DNA from: an uncultured Oscillospiraceae bacterium
GTDB taxonomy: Bacteria; Bacillota_A; Clostridia; Oscillospirales; Oscillospiraceae
Direction: 5' to 3'
DNA: 5,539 nt
NCBI GenBank assembly: GCA_934667865.1
Contig: CAKUMR010000086.1
Span: forward strand, 1-5,539
Below, one piece after another: positions 1 to 4,871 of the stretch. Position 1 is the stretch's first letter, and each line of letters starts with the position of its first letter. Below the pieces are notes generated by a model. It saw only the letters and a list, made by a program, of their open reading frames with translations, did not search any database and was not told where the DNA came from. The translations under genes were made by a program, and so were the position numbers.

Positions 1-1533
1 CTGCACCTCCTGTCTCTTGGCGCCGGCCATGTACAGGCCCAGCTCCTCGACGGTGGTCTTCTTCGGGTCGAATTCGCCGACAATCTCGCCCTCGTACATG
101 ACGAGGATGCGGTCGGAGAGGCTCATAACCTCGTCCAGCTCCAGAGAAACCAGAAGAACGCCCTTGTTCTTATCGCGCTGCGCGACGATCTGCTTATGGA
201 TGTATTCGATCGCGCCGACATCCAGGCCGCGGGTGGGCTGGACGGCAATCAGGAGCTGCGGATCCTTGTCGATCTCGCGGGCGATGATGGCCTTCTGCTG
301 GTTGCCGCCGGACATGGAGCGCGCCATGGTAATGGGGCCCTGACCGGAACGGACATCGTACTGCTCGATCAGCTTGTTGGCGTAGTCGCGGATGCTCTTG
401 CGCTTCAGGAAGCCGGCCTTCACGAATTCCGGCTCAAAATAGCGCTGCAAAACGAGGTTGTCCTCGAGCGTGTAGTCCAGAACGAGGCCGTGCTTGTGGC
501 GGTCTTCGGGGATGTGGCTCATGCCCATGATGGAGCGCTCACGGATGGGCGCATGGGTGATGTCCTTGCCGCCGAGGACGACCTTGCCGGAAACGGTGGG
601 CTCCAGACCGCTCACGCCGTAGACCAGCTCGGTCTGGCCGTTGCCGTCGATGCCGGCGATGCAGACGATCTCGCCCGCCCGAACCTTGAAGGAGACATTC
701 TTGACCGCGTTGTTCTTATGTACCTTGGAGGCGACCGTCAGGCCATCGACCTCAAGGATGACGTCGGAGGGCTTGGCCTCTTCCTTGTGCACGACGAATT
801 CGACATCGCGGCCGACCATCATGCGGGAAAGCTCCGCCTTGTCGGTCTTGGCGACGTCGACGGTGCCGATGTACTTGCCCTTGCGCAGGACGGAGCAGCG
901 GTCAGCGACCGCCATGATCTCGTTGAGCTTATGGGAAATGAAGAGGATGGACTTGCCCTCGGCCGCCAGATTCTTCATGATCTGGAGGAGCTCTTCGATC
1001 TCCTGCGGCGTCAGAACGGCCGTCGGCTCGTCGAAGATGAGGATCTCATTGTCGCGGTAGAGCATCTTGAGGATCTCGGTACGCTGCTGCATACCGACGG
1101 AGATGTCCTCGATCAGTGCGTCGGGGTCAACGTGCAGGCCGTAGCGCTCGGAAAGCTCCAGCACCTTCTTGCGCGCGTCCGCCTTCTGAAGGAAGCCGCA
1201 CTTGTTCGGCTCGACGCCGAGGATGATATTGTCGAGGACCGTGAAGCACTCGACGAGCTTGAAATGCTGGTGCACCATGCCGATGCCCAGTGCGTTTGCG
1301 TCGTTGGGGTTGTTGATCTTGACCTCAACGCCGTCTTTCTTGATGATGCCTTCCTCCGGCTGATACAGGCCGAAAAGGACACTCATAAGCGTGGATTTGC
1401 CCGCGCCGTTTTCGCCGAGCAGGGCGTGAATCTCACCGCGCTTGAGCTGGAGCGTGATGTTATCATTTGCGACGATGCCGGGAAACCGCTTGGTGATATT
1501 CAGCATCTCGATCGCATAAGCCTCGTTGCTCAA
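1..1533 (-). CDS. Nucleoside ABC transporter ATP-binding protein (NupO/YufO-like, two ATPase domains), 3' end cut by window
   Basis: This is the cytoplasmic ATPase subunit that powers a BMP-type nucleoside importer. Reading starts at a TTG (1531-1533), placed by a strong AGGAGGAGG site 7 nt upstream, and stays open for exactly 511 codons to the window edge with no stop. Bacillus relatives are about 510 residues, so only a short tail is missing. Domain 1 has Walker A GENGAGKST (40-48), Q-loop Q89, Walker B with DEP at 168-170 and an H-loop (ISHKL), but a degenerate signature, SVGMQQ (145-150). Domain 2 is the reverse: its Walker A, GIDGNGQTE (294-302), has Gln300 in place of Lys, and its Walker B has Gln432 in place of Glu (VQPTRGLD), while the signature MSGGNQQ (407-413) is good. 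The family is known for this asymmetry, which leaves one competent composite ATP site. A sugar importer ATPase (RbsA/MglA-like) is the alternative, but the neighbouring BMP and nucleoside genes argue for nucleosides. It has its own promoter, and permease genes probably follow to the left. Confidence 0.93.
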   Translation of the reverse strand, partial: MSNEAYAIEMLNITKRFPGIVANDNITLQLKRGEIHALLGENGAGKSTLMSVLFGLYQPEEGIIKKDGVEVKINNPNDANALGIGMVHQHFKLVECFTVLDNIILGVEPNKCGFLQKADARKKVLELSERYGLHVDPDALIEDISVGMQQRTEILKMLYRDNEILIFDEPTAVLTPQEIEELLQIMKNLAAEGKSILFISHKLNEIMAVADRCSVLRKGKYIGTVDVAKTDKAELSRMMVGRDVEFVVHKEEAKPSDVILEVDGLTVASKVHKNNAVKNVSFKVRAGEIVCIAGIDGNGQTELVYGVSGLEPTVSGKVVLGGKDITHAPIRERSIMGMSHIPEDRHKHGLVLDYTLEDNLVLQRYFEPEFVKAGFLKRKSIRDYANKLIEQYDVRSGQGPITMARSMSGGNQQKAIIAREIDKDPQLLIAVQPTRGLDVGAIEYIHKQIVAQRDKNKGVLLVSLELDEVMSLSDRILVMYEGEIVGEFDPKKTTVEELGLYMAGAKRQEVQ

Positions 1534-1540
1534 TCTAATT

Positions 1541-1549
1541 CCTCCTCCT
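1541..1549 (-). promoter_or_regulatory. Ribosome binding site that fixes the TTG start of the ATPase
   Basis: On the minus strand the sequence reads AGGAGGAGG, a tandem Shine-Dalgarno, followed 7 nt later by TTG at 1533. No in-frame ATG lies near it; the first in-frame ATG is codon 10, too far from the site and inside the conserved N-terminal beta strand. The TTG start is therefore well supported. Confidence 0.85.
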
Positions 1550-1566
1550 ATAGGTTACTATATTAT

Positions 1567-1595
1567 ATTATACACTATCCCAGCTGCAATTTCAA
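1567..1595 (-). promoter_or_regulatory. Near-consensus sigma-A promoter for the ATPase gene
   Basis: On the minus strand the -35 box is TTGAAA (1590-1595), the spacer is 17 nt, and the -10 box is a perfect TATAAT (1567-1572). It sits in locally AT-rich DNA. Transcription would start near 1558-1560, giving a leader of about 25 nt that holds the tandem Shine-Dalgarno. The promoter lies downstream of the BMP terminator, so the ATPase and the genes after it can be transcribed independently of the lipoprotein gene. It is predicted from sequence only, but it is the best promoter match in the window. Confidence 0.8.
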
Positions 1596-1603
1596 ATGTA
1601 AAA

Positions 1604-1721
1604 GCAAGAAACGCATACTTCCGGTCCATTTTTTGTGCGGATTCGCCAAAAAACCGGTTTGATAATTGTGAAAGGTGTCGCCGTGCCGTGGACATAACTG
1701 GAAGAAGTATGCATTTCTTGC
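1604..1721 (-). repeat. 118-bp inverted-repeat element with internal hairpin, nature unknown
   Basis: The two ends, 1604-1621 and 1704-1721, are 18-nt arms that are inverted complements at 17 of 18 positions. The one exception (1612 with 1713) is C-A in a plus transcript but a G-U wobble in a minus transcript, so an RNA fold is more stable in the minus direction. Inside, 1621-1657 forms a second hairpin: CCGG arms, a T6/A6 stem (1629-1634 with 1648-1653), then a GC-rich tip with a 4-nt loop and one bulged base. It lies between the BMP terminator and the ATPase promoter, so neither neighbouring transcript would contain it unless the terminator is read through. No flanking target-site duplication is obvious. 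It could be a small palindromic mobile remnant, a structured RNA or a regulatory DNA site. It matches no riboswitch that I recognise. Confidence 0.6.
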
Positions 1722-1772
1722 CTGCCGTGAGCCGCCGCCCACAGGAAAACAGAAGGGATGTGCCGTTCTGGT

Positions 1773-1802
1773 AAAAAAGAGGACGGGGCAAGCCCGTCCT
1801 CT
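1773..1802 (-). terminator. Rho-independent terminator after the BMP lipoprotein gene
   Basis: On the minus strand a 10-bp perfect stem, AGAGGACGGG pairing with CCCGTCCTCT, encloses a 5-nt loop and runs directly into six T residues (1773-1778). It begins about 31 nt after the lipoprotein stop codon. In the plus direction the hairpin is followed by a weaker T-rich stretch (ATTTTATT), so slight bidirectional activity is possible, but no plus-strand gene needs it. Confidence 0.9.
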
Positions 1803-1833
1803 ATTTTATTCATTGCGGTTCAGATCAGGGAAA

Positions 1834-3093
1834 TCAGCCCTTGATCTTGCCCTGGTCGTCGATGGTCACGTTGGTGACATCGGGCAGCTTGGAGGTGTCG
1901 TTGGAGACGGTGATCTTGCCGTCGAACATATCCTTAACAAGCGCCTTGTAGTCGTCCTTCGTGAACTTGCCCTCTGCCCACTGCGTGGACTCCATCGGAA
2001 TCTGGACGTAGTTGAGCTCGGGATCGTCGCCGGACACGAGGCCCAGGGTAGCGATCTTGCCAACGTACTTGCTCCAGTTGCCGTTCTTGACAATGTCGGT
2101 CAGGGTGTCGATGGTAGCGGGTGCAAGACCCTTCATAGCGGAGGTAACAGTCATGCCTTCGCCGTAGCCGCCGTCGATGATGCCGGCCTGGTCAACGTCA
2201 ACACCGATGACCTTGCCATTGACCTTCTTCGCAGCTTCCGCAGCGGAGGTGAAGATGCCGCCGCCGCAAGCGAAGACGACCTCAGTGCCGCCGGCATACC
2301 AGGTATCCATAACAGCGGTGATGTCGGCATCGCCGAAGAACTGGCCGCCGTAGACGTACTTCAGTTCGACAGTGATGCCGGAGTCCTTCGCAGCAGCGTC
2401 AACGCCCTGCACGAAGCCGTGGCCGTAACGCTGAACGGCGGGGACAGCCATGCCGCCCAGGAAGCCGAGCTTGGTGTAGCCGAGCTTGACAGCCGCGTAG
2501 CCGGCCATGTAGCCGCAGAGCTCTTCCTGATAGACGACGCAGTAAACGTTGCTCATGTCAACGTACTTGTCGAACTCATAGGAGTCGGGATCCCAGTTGT
2601 ACGCCTCGCCCTTGTTGGCAACGGCGGTCTCAAGCAGGTCGCCCTTTGCAACGTCCAGTGCGAAGAACTTGACATCGGGGTTCTGGGGAGCGGCCTCAAC
2701 GATCGCAGCGCCGAACGCATAGCCCGGCATAACGATGAGGTTGTAGCCCTCTTCGATGGCCTGGTCGATGGAAGCGACACGGGCAGCGGTGGTGTTGTCG
2801 GTCGGCTTGTAGTACTTGAAGTCAACGCCGTTGTCCTCGGAGAACTTCATGCAGGCTTCATAAGTAGTCTGGTTGAAGGACTGGTCGGTGATGTCGCCGT
2901 AGTCGGTGATCATCGCGATCTTGTAGGTTTCGCCGGTGGGCTCATTGCTGGGCTCCTCGGACTTGGATGCGTCGTCAGAAGAGGAAGCGGGTTCCTTGCT
3001 GTCGTCGCTGGGCTCCTCGGCGTCGCCGGCGCAGCCAACAAACAGGCAGGCGATCATGGCGAGAGCCAGGAGAAGCGCTAAGAGTTTCTTCAT
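1834..3093 (-). CDS. BMP/PnrA-family nucleoside-binding lipoprotein (ABC importer substrate-binding protein)
   Basis: A 419-residue extracytoplasmic solute-binding lipoprotein, predicted to capture nucleosides and pass them to the ABC importer. The N-terminus is a typical signal: KK, a Leu/Ala-rich core, then LFVGC with Cys21 as the lipidated residue. Residues 22-56 form an acidic Ser/Glu/Pro/Asp-rich spacer. The BMP domain follows from about 57, with DQSFNQ (70-75), CGGGI (276-280) and GVDVDQAG (around 298-304), all characteristic of the family. The start is the ATG at 3093, 7 nt from GGAGGT; an in-frame TTG five codons upstream overlaps that Shine-Dalgarno and is unlikely. The gene follows deoD-deoB-cdd in the same direction and precedes the transporter ATPase, which points to nucleosides rather than other BMP ligands. 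Which nucleosides it prefers cannot be read from the sequence. A terminator ends the transcript. Confidence 0.93.
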   Translation of the reverse strand: MKKLLALLLALAMIACLFVGCAGDAEEPSDDSKEPASSSDDASKSEEPSNEPTGETYKIAMITDYGDITDQSFNQTTYEACMKFSEDNGVDFKYYKPTDNTTAARVASIDQAIEEGYNLIVMPGYAFGAAIVEAAPQNPDVKFFALDVAKGDLLETAVANKGEAYNWDPDSYEFDKYVDMSNVYCVVYQEELCGYMAGYAAVKLGYTKLGFLGGMAVPAVQRYGHGFVQGVDAAAKDSGITVELKYVYGGQFFGDADITAVMDTWYAGGTEVVFACGGGIFTSAAEAAKKVNGKVIGVDVDQAGIIDGGYGEGMTVTSAMKGLAPATIDTLTDIVKNGNWSKYVGKIATLGLVSGDDPELNYVQIPMESTQWAEGKFTKDDYKALVKDMFDGKITVSNDTSKLPDVTNVTIDDQGKIKG

Positions 3094-3100
3094 TTTCTTA

Positions 3101-3106
3101 ACCTCC
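3101..3106 (-). promoter_or_regulatory. Ribosome binding site that decides the lipoprotein start
   Basis: On the minus strand this reads GGAGGT, 7 nt before the ATG at 3093. The longer reading frame from a TTG at 3108 would place its first codons on top of this site and add MEVKK in front of an already complete signal peptide, so the ATG is preferred. Confidence 0.85.
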
Positions 3107-3117
3107 AAAATATTTTC

Positions 3118-3130
3118 GCGGCTATGCCGC
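3118..3130 (-). promoter_or_regulatory. Small GC-rich inverted repeat in the lipoprotein leader (possible operator or leader hairpin)
   Basis: A 5-bp perfect inverted repeat (GCGGC and GCCGC around a 3-nt centre) lies 12 nt upstream of the Shine-Dalgarno and just after the candidate -10 box. It is followed on the minus strand by the palindrome AAAATATTTT. Its position suits an operator or 5' leader hairpin, but the repeat is short and could be chance. Confidence 0.3.
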
Positions 3131-3136
3131 TAACAT

Positions 3137-3165
3137 ATTGTGGCACAAAACAATGGAAAAATCAA
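3137..3165 (-). promoter_or_regulatory. Possible weak promoter for the lipoprotein gene
   Basis: On the minus strand a -35-like TTGATT (3160-3165) and a -10-like CACAAT (3137-3142) are 17 nt apart, each matching 4 of 6 consensus bases. They lie in the 106-bp gap between cdd and the lipoprotein gene, the largest gap within the deoD-to-lipoprotein run. I see no terminator after cdd, so read-through from the deo genes is equally possible and this promoter may only supplement it. Confidence 0.4.
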
Positions 3166-3199
3166 GTGCTTCCTAAAGATTTGTGCATAATGCTGAAAA

Positions 3200-3613
3200 T
3201 CATTTGTCGAGATCTTCTTTTGAGAAGCTGAAAGGCAGCATATCCGCCAGTGATGCGGCAAAATACGTCCCGTCACCTTTACTCAGATAGATCTTGAAGT
3301 CCAGATCGCAGAACTCGCGCATGACCTGCCGGCAGATGCCGCAGGGGGCGCAGAGCTCATGCACGGGTCTGCCCTCCGGGCCGCCGACGATGGCGATGGC
3401 CTCGAAGTCCCGCTCCCCCGCGTACACCGCGGAGAAGAAGGCCGTCCGCTCGGCGCAGTTGGTCGCGCCGAAGGAGGAATTCTCGATATTGCAGCCGGGA
3501 TAGACCTTGCCGTCCGTCGTCAGCAGGGCTGCGCCGACGGCAAAATGGGAATAGGGCACGTAGGCGTGTTCCCGCGCCTCGATCGCGCGGTCGACCAGTT
3601 CCAGCGGCGTCAT
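3200..3613 (-). CDS. cdd: Cytidine deaminase
   Basis: A soluble zinc hydrolase that deaminates cytidine and deoxycytidine to uridine and deoxyuridine in pyrimidine salvage. Its 137 residues match the short homotetrameric form (Bacillus enzyme about 136). Visible motifs are YVPYSHFAVGAAL (18-30), the substrate-binding C-N-I-E-N segment (N42, E44), TNCAERTA (51-58) with zinc ligand Cys53 and catalytic Glu55, and PCGICRQ (90-96) with zinc ligands Cys91 and Cys94. All key residues are present. The ATG at 3613 follows a TAAGGAGG site, and the deoB stop codon lies inside that site, so the two genes are almost certainly cotranscribed and probably translationally coupled. The products are substrates for a pyrimidine nucleoside phosphorylase that is not in this window. 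Confidence 0.96.
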   Translation of the reverse strand: MTPLELVDRAIEAREHAYVPYSHFAVGAALLTTDGKVYPGCNIENSSFGATNCAERTAFFSAVYAGERDFEAIAIVGGPEGRPVHELCAPCGICRQVMREFCDLDFKIYLSKGDGTYFAASLADMLPFSFSKEDLDK

Positions 3614-3621
3614 ATGCCTTT

Positions 3622-3629
3622 CCTCCTTA
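3622..3629 (-). promoter_or_regulatory. cdd ribosome binding site containing the deoB stop codon
   Basis: On the minus strand TAAGGAGG serves two roles: its first three bases (3627-3629) are the TAA stop of deoB and the rest is the Shine-Dalgarno of cdd, 8 nt before the cdd ATG. A ribosome ending deoB would sit on the cdd initiation site. Confidence 0.85.
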
Positions 3630-4793
3630 CAGGATCTCGGAAGCGAAGCTGGCGCCCGGCGTTTCGTAGGGCACGCCCAGCAGCTCCGTCACGGTCGCGG
3701 CGATGTCGGCAAAGGTCTTTCTCGTGCCGAGATTGACGGGCCTCACGCGCTTGCCCGCAATGAGCAAGGGTACATACTCGCGGGTGTGGTCGGTGGTGGC
3801 GGTGTAGGCCGGGTCGCAGCCGTGGTCGGCGGTGATCATCACGATGTCGTCCTCGCCCAGCTTTTCCAGAAGCTGCGGCAGCCAGCCGTCGAACTCCGTC
3901 AGCGCGGCGGCGTAGCCGTCGATGTTGCGGCGGTGGCCGTAGAGCATATCAAAATCGACCAGATTGGTGAAGCACAGGCCGTGGAAATCGCGCGCCGCGG
4001 CCTCCAGCGTCTTTGCCATCCCGTCGGTGTTGCCCTTGGTGTAGACGTGCTCGGTGATGCCCTCTCCGGCGAAGATGTCGAAGATTTTTCCGATGGCAAG
4101 GCTGTCCAGCCCTGCGGCCTTGACGGCATCGAGCATGGTGGGCGCCGGCGGCTCCAGAGAGAAGTCGTGGCGGTTGGAGGTGCGGGTGAAGCCGTGCTCC
4201 GGGTCGCCGACAAAGGGGCGGGCGATCACGCGGCCCACGCCGTGCTTGCCGCGCAGGATCCTGCGCGCGATGCGGCAGTATTCATAGAGCTGCTCCAGCG
4301 GGACGACGTCCTCGTGCGCCGCGATCTGGAACACGGAGTCGGCGGAGGTGTAGACGATGAGGTCGCCGGTTTTCATGTGCTCTTCGCCGTACTTCTGGAT
4401 AACCTCCGTGCCGGACCACGGGGCGTTGGCCAGCACGCCGCGGCCTGTCGCCTCGCGGAAGGGCTTGAGGACCTCTTCGGGGAAGCCATTGGGATAGGTG
4501 GGCAGGGGGTTCGGGGAGATCAGGCCGGCGATCTCCCAGTGGCCGATGGTGGTATCCTTGCCGGCGGAGGACTCGTGCAGACGCGCGCAGGCCCCGGTCT
4601 GGGGGTCGGCCTTGCCCAGATAGTCCACGCCGTCGATGCTGCCGAGGCCGCAGGAGATCATGTGCGGGACATGGAACTTCTCGGAGGTCGAGCAGCTTTT
4701 CAGGGTGTTGACGCCATAATCGCCGAACTTGGCGGCATCCGGCGCTTCGCCGCAGCCGCAGGAATCCAGCACGATCAAAAAGACTCTTTTCAT
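3627..4793 (-). CDS. deoB: Phosphopentomutase
   Basis: A cytoplasmic, Mn-dependent, alkaline-phosphatase-superfamily enzyme that converts (deoxy)ribose-1-phosphate to the 5-phosphate, linking nucleoside phosphorolysis to central carbon metabolism. Its 388 residues are the normal family length. Motifs in order: LDSCGCGEAPDA (Asp10 metal ligand), GKDTTIGHWE (Thr81 is the expected phosphorylated or nucleophile Thr), TSADSVFQIAAHE, NRHDFS, VDFDMLYGHRR (Asp282, His287), TADHGCDP (Asp323, His324) and DHTREYVPLL (His336). These correspond to the metal ligands of the Bacillus cereus enzyme as I remember them. The stretch between His324 and His336 seems one residue longer than in the enzymes I recall, which would be a loop change only. 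The ATG at 4793 follows AAGGAG (4806-4811) with a rather long 12-nt spacing. It lies 78 bp after deoD and just before cdd, a standard deo-type order. Confidence 0.97.
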   Translation of the reverse strand: MKRVFLIVLDSCGCGEAPDAAKFGDYGVNTLKSCSTSEKFHVPHMISCGLGSIDGVDYLGKADPQTGACARLHESSAGKDTTIGHWEIAGLISPNPLPTYPNGFPEEVLKPFREATGRGVLANAPWSGTEVIQKYGEEHMKTGDLIVYTSADSVFQIAAHEDVVPLEQLYEYCRIARRILRGKHGVGRVIARPFVGDPEHGFTRTSNRHDFSLEPPAPTMLDAVKAAGLDSLAIGKIFDIFAGEGITEHVYTKGNTDGMAKTLEAAARDFHGLCFTNLVDFDMLYGHRRNIDGYAAALTEFDGWLPQLLEKLGEDDIVMITADHGCDPAYTATTDHTREYVPLLIAGKRVRPVNLGTRKTFADIAATVTELLGVPYETPGASFASEIL

Positions 4794-4834
4794 ATTATTT
4801 TCGCACTCCTTATGTTACTTTCGTTAAGGGATAA

Positions 4835-4863
4835 ATCAGGAAACGGCAGTGCCGTTTCCTGAT
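4835..4863 (-). repeat. Perfect 14-bp inverted repeat (stem-loop) between deoD and deoB
   Basis: Arms 4835-4848 and 4850-4863 are perfect inverted complements around a single central base; as RNA this gives about 12-13 bp with a 3-5 nt loop (outer stem ATCAGGAAACGG). It starts 8 nt after the deoD stop codon. On the minus strand it is followed by TTTATCCC, a poor U-tract, so it is not a textbook terminator. It may be a leaky terminator, an mRNA-stabilising stem at the 3' end of the deoD message, or a protein-binding palindrome. No clear promoter is seen between it and deoB, so deoB probably depends on read-through. Confidence 0.75.
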
Positions 4864-4871
4864 AAAACTGT

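Noticed and set aside
196..1662. Long plus-strand open frame of 488 codons opposite the ATPase
   Set aside because: It is antisense to a gene with clear ABC motifs, has no good ribosome site, and its Leu/Val/Asp/Gly-rich composition is that of the mirror frame of GC-rich codons. Its tail reads through the promoter and intergenic DNA.
1604..1721. Riboswitch for purines or another ligand
   Set aside because: I see none of the conserved core of the purine riboswitch or other common classes. The element also lies upstream of the ATPase promoter, so it is not in that gene's predicted leader.
1604..1721. Confirmed insertion sequence or MITE
   Set aside because: The inverted arms fit a MITE, but there is no clear direct duplication of flanking bases and no way to see other copies here, so only an inverted-repeat element is reported.
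1526..1813. Short open frames on both strands in the lipoprotein-ATPase gap (about 73-82 codons)
   Set aside because: They overlap the terminator, the inverted repeat and the promoter, lack ribosome sites and resemble no family. The gap is better explained by regulatory and structured DNA.
1675..3081. Long plus-strand open frame of 468 codons opposite the BMP lipoprotein
   Set aside because: It starts inside the intergenic palindrome, crosses the terminator and mirrors the lipoprotein codons. It has no recognisable domain and no Shine-Dalgarno.
3170..3200. Terminator directly after cdd
   Set aside because: The sequence after the cdd stop has no GC-rich stem followed by a T-run; only weak AT-rich pairings can be drawn.
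3786..4862. Plus-strand open frame of 358 codons opposite deoB
   Set aside because: It is the shadow of the well-supported deoB and reads through the deoD-deoB palindrome. Its low-complexity Gly/Val/Ala/Asp composition is typical of an antisense frame.
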